Counted from the first letter of the stretch, positions 1 to 12,900 are shown. The stretch is 64,000 nt of DNA from Pocillopora verrucosa (GCF_036669915.1 NC_089321.1:3928816-3992815), one strand, 5' to 3'. Notes: generated by a model from the letters alone, not told the origin. Numbers and translations are program-made.

Positions 1-135
1 TTGCCCATGAATACAGCATTTCAGAATCCATGGTGAGAAAATGATGCAACCAGCAACATGTCCTTTTTCTGGTGAGCTGCGGATGACAGCAAAGTGTGTA
101 TCCATGTAATGCTACCAACTGAAGGACCTGAGTTG
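1..135 (+). pseudogene. Possible decayed pogo/Tigger-like N-terminal fragment
   Basis: From position 3 the plus strand reads as a short helix-turn-helix-like stretch ending in SISESMVRK before a stop codon. After a frame change it continues with a GELRMTAK-like segment and then further stops. This resembles the N-terminal DNA-binding region of pogo/Tigger-type transposases or genes derived from them. The frame changes and stops suggest a dead copy cut by the window edge. The match is from memory of the family and is weak. An unrelated fragment of a gene lying to the left is possible. Confidence 0.28.
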
Positions 136-1589
136 GATATTATATTACTGAGCAGGTGCTGTTACGCATGTATGCAAATTTCTGTTTGTTTCCTTTTCTA
201 CAGAAGTTGATTAATGTTCTAAAAGCAGTGTTTTCTTTTTGATTCATTGGAATAAAGGATTGAATTAGACGCAATCTTCACTACACCTCAGACCGAAAAG
301 CTCTGCTTTTTCTGCTTTTCCTCTCAACATTTAGTGTCCTTTTCTTTTCTTTTTAACTGTAAGTTCTGCTAAAATTGTGATCTCAAGATTTTAATGCACA
401 AAAATACTTGGCTATAAGACACACCTCAATTTCAGCATTAACTTTCCAAATGAGGACAGAATTTTCTTGGAAAAACCGTGCACCTTTTATCCGAGGAACT
501 ACAGTAACCTTACAGTTATATTTCAATCAATATTGCTTAATTTTTGTTAATAAACAACTAACTTTACTGACAATTTACAAACAGACAAAGACCTTAGTAA
601 CAGTAAGATAACAAAATTGTACTCAACACGAAAGGGTTAAAGTTGAAGTACTTCCCATCTGCTTTACGCTGTCTGTACACTAATTAATAAACAGTTTGCA
701 TTCACAATGTATAGGACATTTCACACTATCTACCTACTAATCTCATTTAAGAAATACAAGAATGCCCCATCAAAATCTGGATAACCCCGACAACAAACCT
801 TGAATTTGGTTTAAAAATCATGGTTGACTCCATATTAACATACAAATCGCTATTCAAAACATGCATAATTCCTGTTGAATGTTAAGCTTATGACCTTCAC
901 TGCAACGTTGAAATTCAGTTCCACAAGATTAACTAAAGCACTGTTTAAAAGTTTCACACATTTTAGTATCAGCTGTTTAAAAGTCGAACCTTTCAGAAGA
1001 TAATTTTTTTCCACAGAGTGTTGCACAGTTCTTAAAATTTACATGAGAAGGTTAATCGTAACAGGCGACATCTCCGACTAGCAATGTTCCTTGGCCGAGT
1101 AATGCCAAAACATTTGGTGTACTGTCCGCTGCAATTTCGGGGGAAATACATTCAACCGTTGATACCAAGAAATACTTTCCGTTGCTTATAAATAAACATT
1201 AAATTTCTGTTTCGAAGTTTAAAATTCTTGTCCTAAGCTTTACAGCGACAAGGAAAAGGACAGGCCGATCGAAGACCAGACATAAATAATCTACGTTTCA
1301 CTGTCACTGTATAAACTAAATCGGAATCATAAATTGTAGTTTTGATGCACAGCACGACAATTCAATTTCGACTGAGTTTTCTGAAAAAGGATCTCTCTAA
1401 AACATCCTAGACTTCCGTTCATTGTGTACCTACTTTAAGTGATCAATACCACAAACAAAATTGCAATGAGTTAATGCAAGGATGTAAGATAAGGAAACAA
1501 CATGGCCGTCTAATGCACTTTTACATATTTAGTGAATTTGTTTAAGTACTTAGAGAGAGTACTGTGGCTGTATTAGAATACACTAACTT

Positions 1590-1920
1590 ACTTGAAGGAC
1601 GTAGATGCGGTGAACCAAAAGAGCTTTGAGACCACACCAGACAGGCTTCGACAAAACTCAACGAAAGGAATTTCCTAACATCACGTCCCTTTCCGTCAAC
1701 ATCACGTGTTGTTGTGACCGCATTACGTCAAAGGTCCAAAGCAAGGCCTAATTCCTGCTTCTTCTCGGAAAGAGCCTGGACACTTGTTATTTGAATAAGA
1801 TGCCATTTCTGGCTGTAGAAACACCTATCTTTCGATGAATTAGCTTCTTTTTCTCACGCATTTTGATTGGTTCTTGTTAATGATCTATTACAGGACGGAC
1901 GCATAGATGACGTCACCACC
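1590..1920 (-). promoter_or_regulatory. Candidate promoter / first non-coding exon of a leftward gene
   Basis: On the minus strand a GTAAGT donor sits near 1590, following a short GC-richer segment that could be a 5' UTR exon. Upstream (higher coordinates) are a CACGTG E-box at 1703-1708, further TGACG-type half sites, and a full CRE-type TGACGTCA at 1908-1915. This is what a leftward promoter could look like, but no coding exon belonging to it is visible in the window. Low confidence. Confidence 0.22.
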
Positions 1921-3782
1921 TACAACGTTTTGCTTTTTTTTTTAATCATTAATTAAAAAATAGATTCCATGTGGTCGTAGGTCTGTCAAAATGTTGTAAT
2001 GACAGAAAAGTAGCATACGAGGCGCAGCACTTATTTATTCTTACCACATTTTGACGCTATCTATGATTTATTTCTGAGCAGACGAATGGCAACATGGAAT
2101 CCACGTGCTAAATTTATATCAATTAGGCACATTTTTCTCTTTTGGGTTTTTCAAACCAAGACAAGCACGACCCAGATTCTTTTCCCCATTTTGAGTTTGC
2201 ACCACCTCGAGAGAGAAGCAAATTGCTAGCAGTCCACGTTTAACAGAGGCTGCTTTCGCAAATTTTTGGGAAAACGTTCAAGTTCCTTCAAAGTGTATTG
2301 ATACTTTATGAGAGAATTCAGTGAGTGTAGCAGGATATTAATGTCGTGATATTGTTGTCTCAACATACATTGGTCTTGCTAACTGTGCTTAAATTTGATG
2401 TTACCTCTCAGTACTGGGAAGATGATTTTTGCCAAGTATGTGCCAGTAGCCTCTCAGAACCTGTTCCCTGTATAAGTCTATTCTTTGGCGTATTATAGAC
2501 TCTATCTCAATTATTCTTAATAAATTTGGTTACAAATATTTACCTGTGAATCTTCTAATTTTTTAATCATTACTTACCTTGATCTCCTTATCCCCTAATT
2601 CTTGAAAATGTTCAATACCTCTCCAGGAACTCTATTTGGAGTCCAACCTTACTATAGTCAATTGTGAAAATGCTATCACAATCAGCAGCAAAATCCCATC
2701 AACCCATTACTAGGAAGTACCTGCCCCTACTCTGGGCAAAAACCCCATCCTGGCCTCAGAATAGACTTGAAAAAAACTTTGAAAGGCTGGAAACAAGAAT
2801 TCTTTCTAACTTTAATACTTTCAGCTATTACACCAAACCAAGATAAAATGAAACAAAGTTGCTTTCAAATATTAAAAAAATTCATGGTTGTACACTATAA
2901 AAACTATAAGTTAATGTCAGATGTTACATTTTAAGAAAACTAGGACTTCACTTGCTAGGGTTATTTTTCATGTCATGTTATCAATTTTAACACAATCTAC
3001 ACAAAACATATCACACAGAAGTTAAAAATAAAATTAAAAATTTACTTCTATAATACTTATTTACAATATCCTAGGCTCATTGTCTACATTTCCAAAACCA
3101 AAAATGAGACTAACAGCATTGACAGAAAACTTTTTTATATTCTACATATTTGTTATATTTTTAAGTTGAACAAAGCCTCTTCAACAAGGGCCTAGGTCTT
3201 CTACAGCTAAGTGGCTGATAAAATGATTCCTAAAATTTCCACACAGACTGAAACTTTTTCCAGTTAAAGGATTATTTCAAACTCTAAACGCATTTTACTG
3301 AAAATGTTTCTGGCTTCATTCTCTGTAGAGGGTTTGAATCCTATTTACAATTCTTCATATACATATAGGAAATGGTAACATCATCAAGAATCATTATAAC
3401 ATCTACAGATACCTGTTAAAGGTCATTAAATAACCATATGAGAATAAGAGAGGTGGTTAATTTTGGATGCAGTAAAGAGATAGTGAAAGATATTTTTTCA
3501 TCTGGCCATGAGCACAGGACATTTCTTTCACAATTACAGCATGATGAACAGATATCAGGTACTTTATAAACATTAGCCATGTAACAAATTCTTATCAAAC
3601 TATGAAACTACCTGCACATTTTAACTGAGATCAGATAAAATACTTTGTCAAAAATATTTATCATTAACTCCATATGTTATCACCATATAGATTTTCTTTT
3701 GAAGACTTGGCATCCTTAAACCAGAGTCAAATGAGGTCGAGAGCAAAGTCAGTAATTACAGTTTCAAAAGCATATTAGCCCA
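1921..3782. other. AT-rich flank downstream of MyD88, no gene seen
   Basis: No reading frame here shows conserved protein character or paired splice sites. It lies 3' of the minus-strand MyD88 stop, so the part nearest 3782 probably contains that gene's 3' UTR. I did not find a decisive polyadenylation signal. Confidence 0.4.
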
Positions 3783-6078
3783 TCACTTTTTTCCATTGTA
3801 TGCACATCCATTGCTACAACCAAGTGCCTTGGTCAACAAATTCCAAAAATGCTGTCTTGCCTCTTTGCTTGTGTAGTCCAAGTGTGTGATGAACTTTAAA
3901 ATTGTTGGTATTTCACAAGGTTTGTACAAAATTGGTATCAGATTGGTGTGCCTGACATCTGAGAAAAGGGAATTTTATAAGCACAACGCAAATAGGACAA
4001 ACTTGTTTCTAAAAATAACCAATGCACAAATCTCATTTTAAAAATGTGTTATAAATCAAAAGGTGTTGTTCTTATAAAATAGTTTTAATAAAACAGCTTG
4101 CTTTTAGTTTTGTTTAACAGAAAGCCACATGCTTTGTTGCCCTCCACTGTGAAGTACCACTGTCTATATCACAGTCATTTGCTTTCCTGATTAGCTGTGA
4201 ATTTGCACCAATTTTAGCAGGGTTTCTTTTAATGTGTAAATCTCAGTATGTATAAAATAAATTATTTCTTTGTCAAAAGAAACATGCTATCTTCTTTCCC
4301 CTGAAACATTTTGCACCTTGGACCATCAAAGCACTGCAACTTTGTCATCACAACTTTATCTTCTTTAACTGTTAAACTCTTGAGGTGATAACCACCCTTA
4401 AATTATCAAAACTTAAATGTGATGTCTTGCAAATATGTAGGGGAATTCTTTTTAACTCCCAGAAGTAATTATCATATAACTTCTCCCTAAAATATCCATA
4501 CATTAATCCATAAAAAGGTAATGAGAATATTTAAACTTATCATCTAGAAGTTGTGATCTTGATCTAACAACAAATTCGTGTTACTAAGTTACAAGGAAAT
4601 GTGTAGCAGGTAGAGGGGGAAATTAACAGTTGTATCTTGGGAGTTAAAACCAAATCCTCTTGACTAATTGACAAAAAATAAATGGCATGTGCAAGAGAAA
4701 GTTACTCATCTGATAATGATCTTTCAAATACACTTTTTAGGTCAAGAAAAAATTAAACCTTATAACTCCCATGAGTGATCAAGACAGAATTTCAACTCAC
4801 AGTATCGATACAAAATCAAGCAGACAAGTGATGAGAATTAAGGAAAATATAAGTTAGGTAATCAGTAATTGATCCAATACCAAATTCTCTGAACTATCAT
4901 CATAAGAACTGTATCGAAGATGGTAAGGAGAATTACTAAATGATATCTTGGTCCAGTGAAAGGGTTAAGAAGTCACACAAGAGACACAAACCTGCTGACA
5001 AGCTTAGCGCAACGTTGGCTTGGAAATCAGCTCTTTCACATCTGTTAAAGTTCTCTGACAAGATAAGCAAGACTTTTCTGCAGTATTTCTCAATGGCCTG
5101 GGCCGCAGCTGCTGAAGGATCATTGCCACGCAAAAAATCCCGGTAATCAATACAAACTTTTAAGTTATAGGGTGGTCCCTCCAGTTTCTTGACAAGTTCA
5201 TCAGCAAATGGTCTGTCAGGTTGGGCATATGCGATAAACACATCATATCTGTCAGACACTGACAAAAATAAATCCATTAATAGTGATAACAAGGGGATTC
5301 ATTATTCCCTGGACCAATCATAATTTCAATAAAAAAAAAATGTAACCCTTAAACTCTCATGATAATTTGAGGTGAGCTGATGAAAGCTTTAAGGGAGATG
5401 ACTTCCCTCCTCTAGATTATGTTCATTTCAACAATCTGCTGTCTCTAACATTTTTTTCCGGTTAAGAAGTTTAATCCAATTATGTGCCCCAACAAAAAGT
5501 TTATACCGACAAAGACAAGAAGTATCAAATTTCTTGAACTTACTGGTTTTAGGCTTTTCCGCTGAAATAAATAAGAAATTTCACATTAATTGACAATGAC
5601 CGCTTTGTGTACAAATGATTTTTAATTAAAAAGAGGCTCAGTGCCTGAGGGACATTTGTAATTATTAATATCTGATAGTGAGCTAAGATTTGATGTAACT
5701 TTCTATGATGTGGATTTGAAGTCAATGGCTTGTGAGTTTGGTTTTGCATGTTAATATGTTTTTTAATTGATTTCCTTCACTCTATCTGTTTTATTCATTG
5801 ATCTTTGAGAGTTTAGCCTAAAAGCGGTAAGATTTTGTATTCAAGAATTTTCTTTTCAATCGGAGAACACATTTTAGCCCTTTGACTCTGTAGGAGTGAC
5901 TAGCATCAAATTCAGCAGGTAATTAAGTGCTGACGTTTCGAGCATTAGCCTTTCATCAGAGCGATAGACAAAGGGCTAATGCTTGAAAAGTCAGCTTTTT
6001 TGCCCTTTACGGTGGCTAATTTATGTTTTTTAACTCAGTTATTGACACTTAATTGCCTGCTATACTCTCCCACTGACA

Positions 6079-6109
<31 letters not shown>

Positions 6110-8690
6110 TTTATTCATTTAAAATCAAATTTATCCTGACAAAATCACCCCTGAATCACACATTAAGTTCACACAGAAAAAAGGCAATGATCACCAAACA
6201 ATGAAACTCTTGATTAGTAAACAAATTCTCCTTGTCAACACTTCAGGAAATGCAGAGAGAATAGTATGGAGAATATAGAGTGTCAAGGGTTAACCCTTTA
6301 ACTCCCAGCAGTGATTCACATGTAACTTCTCCCTACAATATCCAACCACTATCCAGCAAACAGGTAATGAGAATAATCAAATGTATCAGGTAGGAGTTGT
6401 TATCTTGATCTAACACCAAATTCTTGCAACTAATTTACAAGGAAATGTGTAGCAGCTAGATGGAAGAATTAACAATCAGATCCTGGGAGTTAAAGGGTTA
6501 AAGTAAATATGAATTACAATCCTTATTGCTCTTTTTTTTTTTTTTTTTTTTTTAAGATGTATTTTTTTATTTGATATCTGGTATTGGGGGCTATGTTCCA
6601 ACAGACAAGAAATCAATAACTGAAACATTTTGATAAGTAAATGAATATAAAAAGAGTTTACCAGCTTGTCCTTGCATCTTCTCGAATTCCAGCCTTTTCC
6701 TTTGCTCTACCTCTTCTCGAGTGGGTGTCTCCTCTAGCCCAAAAAAACACCAACAACAACAACTTTATTAGTCTCTTGCAAGTAAACTTGAGTAGAAGTA
6801 TCCTGTGGAAAAGAAGATATTCATTTCTTCGCAGTTACAGATTACAGCTAAGATGGATTTTGAGATTTCAAGGAGAAATAAAACCTTTTGCAAAATGTCT
6901 TTGAACATGCTAAAAATCTGATTGAGGATATCACTATTCTGCTTTCAGAGCCAAATGGAAGAACTCAGCCAACAATCATCTTTTTATTTTGTATATATTT
7001 AAGTGGTATAAATTTCAAAATTATGCTTGAACCTAAATATTATGCAATCACATTCTTATGAAGGGTACATAATGGACAACTAAGACTCCACACTGAAACT
7101 TTCCCTTCGTTAAAAAATGTGCCTTTTTTCTCATTTCCCTTTTATTTCATGCTGATGTCCACAATCATAATTTACATTCTCAGAAATTAAACAGAACTGT
7201 ATGAGTGCAGGGACCAGATGGCTTTTTCTACACTTCTTATCATATACCACACAGCCCTAATCACAGCAATTTCCTTTATGGTTCTCTATAGGATTGTGTG
7301 AGGCATGTTATATGAGTCACATGTGAAAGCTCTTAGTCCTAAGATCTGATTGTTTATTCTTCCTCTTGCTCCTTCACATTTCCTTGTGAATCAGTTATGA
7401 GAATTGGGTGTTAAAACAAGACAACAATTTCTACCTGATAAGTTTGAGTATTCTCTCACTTGTTTGCTAGATAATGAAGGGATGTAATAAGGAGAAGTTA
7501 CATGTTAATCATTTCTGGGGGTTAGAGGGATGATGGAGTTTCTCAATAACCTTAGGGTGGAGAAGCCTGAGGTTTTTAAGGTTCAAACATACTACAGAAC
7601 AAGGTTCAGCAGTCCCAGGCATGATCTACCTCCAACAAAGAACTTGAGATAGTCCTTTACTTAACCTTAAAAAGGTAAACACAGTGAACAGAGTGTTGTT
7701 TTAAAGGTCTTGATTAGCCCCTAAGCAGGATACCCTTCTGGTAAGTCTGTAATAAAGCGTCATTCTGGCATTGTACAGTCTAATCGATTTAATAGCCTGT
7801 ATTGTTCCAGACATAATTTAGAAGCTTGCATGTACCAATAACCACGATGTATTTGAAAGGCTAAAAATATGATAAAAGGTTGCATTTTTTTCCTGGGTTG
7901 TAAAGATCTTGATCAAAAGCACAAGATTATCCAGTTTACAGTGTACTAAGGAAGCGATAAATCTGTGTCCTGATCAATTCACTTCCTCTAAACTTGTTCA
8001 AATTTAGCAGATGTCGACATTTCGATATTTTTACGTGCAAACTCCAAGACACATCTCTGGTGTCCTTACTAATACTTAGAAAGAGAAAAACCCGGTCAAC
8101 TGTTGCTTATTTTCATAACTAACTTAACCTAAAGAGACAGAATTCGGTGAAATCTGAACTATCTCCAAGCAATGACAAAACGAACCATAATAGTGAAGGT
8201 AACCCATGGCATCGGCGTACGAAAGTTCAGAGTGTATTGTAGGCTGGAATTGGGTTACGATATAAAAACTGAAATAAAATCTGTAGTTTCGTGCGGCGCT
8301 CCGTAGTCGCTTCACCAAATATATCTCGTTTAAACATATAGTGTATCGAATCAAATCACTAAACTCGAAGTGTTTAAGTTGATTCATAAAGGAGTTCTCC
8401 TCTTTAGCCTTACCTACGAATTTTTCGAGGTCTGTAACCAAATCGATCCTCTCCATCTCTTCTAGAAACGTTAACAACTCTGAGATGGGCTTTCCCTTGC
8501 TCTCATAATCAGAAATCAACTCTTTTACAGGGTTATTCAAACATTCGTAATACAAGATTGTTTCATGTGTATAACCCATCTTGTCAGCCAAAGTCTTCCA
8601 ATCTCTTCCAGGAGCCGGTGGTAACAGAAGTTTATATATTAGAAAATGAGCTTCGTAGCTCAAATCTTTCACCAGCTTTTCACCGCTCAT
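3783..8690 (-). CDS. MYD88: MyD88 (death domain + TIR adaptor), 5 coding exons, complete
   Basis: Cytoplasmic adaptor that links Toll/IL-1 receptor TIR domains to downstream kinases through its death domain. Exons in transcription order: 8414-8690, 6662-6733, 5544-5561, 4992-5258 and 3783-3958. All have GT-AG borders and phases that join to 269 codons (human about 296). Residues about 10-92 form a death domain (WKTLADKMG, then a helical EELxxxL region). A charged linker covers about 93-122. The TIR domain starts at RYDVFIAY (box 1), has box 2-like DYRDFLRG, and ends with the box 3 motif HFWNLLTKAL before a short tail. The start is the ATG at 8690, because an in-frame stop lies just upstream. 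Odd points are an 18-nt third exon and Arg in place of the usual box 2 proline. Next gene upstream is the SPMIP4-like gene on the same strand. Domain pair, order and length make the assignment secure. Confidence 0.93.
4449..4650. mobile_element. Family A MITE copy (worn) in MyD88 intron 4
   Basis: Terminal inverted repeats built on TTTAACTCCCAG and CTTGGGAGTTAAA enclose about 200 bp that match the copy at 6290-6501 along their whole length. The outer CCC/GGG bases are lost, so this is an older copy. Confidence 0.7.
4753..4968. mobile_element. Family B MITE copy in MyD88 intron 4
   Basis: A 216-bp element bounded by TTAA on both sides, with ends related to CCCTTTCACT and GGGAGTTATAAGG. Read on the minus strand, its body matches the interrupted copy at 51873-52434, including the shared GAATTTGGTATTGGATCAA and CTCATCAC segments. 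It therefore supplies the uninterrupted version of that element. The TTAA flanks and CCC-type ends are piggyBac-like. Confidence 0.68.
5915..6110. repeat. Family E interspersed repeat with internal hairpin
   Basis: Contains GCTGACGTTTCGAGCATTAG followed about 30 bp later by an imperfect inverse copy (GGGCTAATGCTTG...GTCAGC), and then a tail with CACCACAGTTTCTTTAG. Related copies lie at 32440-32700 and 60160-60330. Located in MyD88 intron 2. Class unknown. Confidence 0.6.
6290..6501. mobile_element. Best-preserved family A MITE, TTAA-flanked
   Basis: A 212-bp element with perfect 19-bp ends: TTAACCCTTTAACTCCCAG on the left and its exact reverse complement on the right. If TTAA is the target duplication, the element proper starts CCC and ends GGG, which is the piggyBac pattern. 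It has no coding capacity. It is the reference for copies at 4449, 7338, 25988, 52968 and 57365. Located in MyD88 intron 2. Confidence 0.8.
7338..7535. mobile_element. Family A MITE copy, opposite orientation, in MyD88 intron 1
   Basis: Reads as the reverse complement of the 6290-6501 element (AGATCTGATTGTT ... CTGGGGGTTAGAGGG) across about 200 bp, with eroded termini. Confidence 0.6.
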
Positions 8691-9984
8691 GATTCCAATC
8701 AGTGGAGACAAACTCAGTCCATCCACAGCTCACTGAAATGGCAGAAGCGCCATTGCAGGGATCGTTAGGAAAATTAGAAAATGCCACGCGCGATTACGCA
8801 CTTCGCGAATGTGTTACTTCGCGTGGGGTCTGCGCATCGTATGTGTTTGCCGTTTACTTCCCCTTCCTGTGCTCTTTAGGAGCGAACTTCCTTAACCAAC
8901 AACAGGAAGCCACAAAACAAAACGGAAGGCTGAGACTTTTAAAGAATCGCCTGCCCCAGTGATCTAGAAACTACTGAATTCAGCTCCAGATCTTTCTAAT
9001 CCAAGGTATGTGGTGAAAGTAAAAGCTCATCGAGATCCTGGATGCATTCGAAATTCGATTGATAAAGAAGAAAAATTTGTCTTCAATGTCAGAGGCTATG
9101 AAGAATAAAAAGCTTTAAAACCTCAATTGTGACCTTTTAACATGTCTCCATCCCATTTCGGGTAAACAAAAGGATATTTAGTGTTTCTGAGGGGCTTTTC
9201 AGCTATCAAACTCGCCCGGCTCAGAACACAACTAAGAAGAAATCCAATCAAGGTAATTTAATCTACAAACAATATTTAAACGGAAGCGTTCAAGTTTACA
9301 CAAATTCTTATTCTTTGCACTGTGAATTCAAACTATTTGGTGTCCAGTGATCCTATTTGACAGTCATATCCGGGCTCTTACTAGGAGTGGAAGGCAGGTT
9401 ATAATTTAAGAGAAATGTAGTTCCTCAACATATGACTTAACATCGGAGTTGTGGGGGAGGCCCCAAACTAATTCCCCTCTCTCTCCCCCCAGGGGTAAGC
9501 TAAATTGTTCTACCATAACCTTTTCTTGAGACAGAGACAAAGAGAGAGTGGGAAGCGTAACATTTACCTCAGGGGCCTTCCTTGGCCTTACCTTCGACCC
9601 CACCCCTCTGCCAAACACGGAAAAGTAGTAGCTCATTACCTTCATGTTCAAATTAATTTTTTTTCGAGTTTATAAGAATGATAAATAGAGAGACCAGCTT
9701 AGAAGTTACAATATATTACTTTTCATTTCCCAAGTCTTGTATCATGATACCATTTCATTTCAATTTTCATGACCTTTTTTTTTCTTCTGAGTTAAAGCAA
9801 CATAAATATTCACGAAACATCGCATTAATTCTTAATGACCACGACCGAAAAGAAGCTGAACTTTTCATTGACGGAGGTCACAAAACGCAAAAATGAAGCT
9901 TTGTTTCTCACACGTGAAATATAAGCTACATAAAAGCTTCTCTGAACACAACGCTTGTCTTTCAAAATCACTCTAGTCACATTT
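8691..9984 (-). promoter_or_regulatory. MyD88 upstream region, probable promoter
   Basis: Gap between the MyD88 start and the 3' end of the upstream same-strand gene. The first 300 bp contain a CpG-containing, GC-richer patch around 8780-8850 (repeats of TTCGCG and GCGCG), unlike the surrounding DNA and compatible with a promoter. No clear NF-kB or TATA element was recognised. The rest probably contains the 3' UTR of the SPMIP4-like gene. Confidence 0.35.
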
Positions 9985-12900
9985 TCAACGGTGGAAATAG
10001 TAAACATGAATACCACTTTCCGGGACAACATGTCTTCTTTCATTCGTTGTAATGCGCATGTCTGGCTTTCGACGAATGTCTGGTGCGTTTTCAGGAAACT
10101 GCTCGTGAAATCTTCGACGAGCTTCAGTTTTACTCCAGCGGTCTTGCAAATCCAAAAGTGCTGTACTAGGCCTATGATTCTCTCCAAGCTTGGCTGATCG
10201 GAACCACTTTGGGTACAAGTCGCTACTGGTCGAACCTGTCTTCGTTTGCTCGGGAATTTGACTTGGCATGTTATTCAGTATGGGGGGAGCTGATCGCTTG
10301 ACACTCTCAGGGGCGGTGACAGGTCGTGCAAGCTCACTGAAATACTTCGAATTCTCATTATTTGTAATGGAAGAGTAATATAAATGGGGATGAGCACGAG
10401 CGAAAGCATGCACGTCGGAATATTCCCCGCTAGGATTAATCAAGCTATTCTGTAGATATCCATCGCTGAATTTGGGACCAGTGGTCAAATCTAAGATTTC
10501 TCCCTTTACAAAGCAATTTCCGTGAGTCTTTTTGATAGACTTTTCCCGAGCTTCTTCTTCTCCCTCGTCTTCACTGTCTGTCATCCACAGTTCGGTGCCA
10601 TGGCCTACAACGACTTTTTTCTTTCTCTTGGTTTTCTTTCTGACGTCAGTGTGGCGTCCCTCCAGAACCCGCGGTGGGGCGAATTCATTCCTGAAATGCT
10701 CTCTCTGTTTAAAAAGAGGTAAAGGTTATGACAGTCAGATTAGATCAGCAATTAAAAAACAATTTTTTAGCAACCATACCTCCAAAAGGCGATTAACTAA
10801 ACTTATACTTGCATTATCAATTCATTACTGAGCAAAATAATGGTGAGCATAGATCACCTTACCAACTTGGACTATGCTGATTTAACCCTCAAATTCTCTC
10901 AACCAATTTACGAGAAAACGTGTAGGAAGAATAGAGAATTGGTAGAAGGATCTTGGACAAAACAGAAGATGCGATTTACGAAATTGGTAAATAAATCTTA
11001 TTTCCCACATCCACATTCTCAGTGGAAGGGGGGGGGGGGGAGGGTGTGAGATTTCCTATCCTAGATATACAAAAAAACATAAGAGCGAAAAGAAAAAACC
11101 ACGCTTAGAACTTACCAAGGTGTCGCTCTCCCCTTTGAAAACCTCGTCGAAATTATCCAATTTAAGGATATTCTGTGGTCCGTTGCCTGTAAACTGCTGT
11201 TGGTAATGTGTTTGCCAGAAGCTCCGCTGAACATTGTACAAGGCGTTCGCAGTCCGGGGGGTTACTGCCAGGGATGAATCTCTGTCGGGGGTGTTTGGCA
11301 CTACTGAAGTAGGAGGTACGGGGTAGTAGACTTGTCTCTTTAATTCCGGGCCCTTGACCAACTTTTAAATAGGAGGAAGAGAACGAAAGAACGAACAAAA
11401 GATGACTAATAAGAAACCACGTAAATACTGTTTGAATCGTTCAAAAACACCAAGGCTGTGACTATGCCGCCTGCATTTCTAAGACCAAATTCAAAATCCT
11501 ACTCACTCTCACCCAATAAACGACAAATCACACAGTCTTGGTTACAAAGCAAACTAAAGACGTTTTTCCGATGATCTGAAGTAGGAGAGACGGGGTAGTA
11601 GACTTGTCTCTTTAATTTAAAACCGGAAATGCATTTGCGTTCACAGGCAAAGCAACGGAGTCCACATGCAGCAATTTTTCACGCATCAACGACATTAAGG
11701 TTCTTGCATCAACGCCCCTTTCTGAATCTCTTTAAAAACCAACAATACGTTACCGCAACAAAGGGTTTGGATAAGAATCGTTTTGCACGCCTTACAACAT
11801 TTTATACAGGTTGTTTCTGACGCATGTGTGTTGGAAGTCGGGTCGTGTAAAATAATCATCTTTATACTCTTGTCCTCGAGAAAAGAAAGTTCAGTCAGGT
11901 AGGGCTGTACCCTGTACCACTAGATCTAAGGGAGTCTATTTATTATTATCTAATTTACCTGAAGAAGGTTGTGTTCCGGCCAGGTTAAAGGTTTCCTTTC
12001 GGACTCTTTCTGAACCGACACCAACTCCCTCCGGTCAAAATGACCCTTGGTTTTCTCAAGTATGCTGGGGTCTGGTGCCGAAGCTGGGGCTGTGGGAGGT
12101 AGGGTAGGGTGAAGAGTAACAGCTAGTTTTCCCTTTTTGATGTCTTCTGGGGACTCAAGCGACGGGAATACCTGGAACTTTGGTATGTGAGATGTGTAAG
12201 GATGCTCTGATGGAAATCCTAACGGGATCTGGATTTTCCTGGTGGGAGCAAGACAAACATCAATAACATCATGGTGAAGTCAAGAGGCCCTAACCACGCA
12301 CCTCAACCGACCAAGAGCGCTACTATTCCTTCAAGGCAGGATGCCAAGAAACCCTTAAATTTGTTTGTTGAGGACCCGTGATTTGCAAAACACGCAAAAC
12401 GGATTCAAATACTGACGCAAGTCAAAAGCAAAATGAGCCAATTCAATATTACTCGAACTTTCATTCATTCAAATAAGAACCAATAGCGATAAATATCGAC
12501 AGATTTTTGGAAAAAAAACTTTTAACTTAAGTGGAACGCGGAGTAGAGTCACGTTACGTTACTTACCCCATTTCTGACTTTTCCGGATTTGGAACCCTGC
12601 GAAAAAAGCACAACAGATATAAATACAGTTAGAAGGGTCGGTTTTGTTACTCTAGCACAAAACATATGATGCTTCGTCACCATCGTGTTTTAACGAAAAT
12701 CATATAATCATTTCACGTTTAAAACACTTCATACGCCACGTAACTACGGCTATGGGAGGATTTACAATTATAGTGTTATAGGAATTATTTCAAAAAGGGA
12801 GGGGGTCACACTGTGTCAAACAGAGGGTACTCACTTGATTATTATGTCGATCTCAACCCCATGTTTTGCTTAATGTGACTAAAAAAGGCTCACAAAGGGG

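Noticed and set aside
11025..11045. Poly-G tract, with similar G or C tracts at 28254-28272, 31832-31846 and 59268-59284
   Set aside because: Isolated homopolymers with no repeat units or flanking symmetry to suggest telomeric or regulatory function; some may be length errors.
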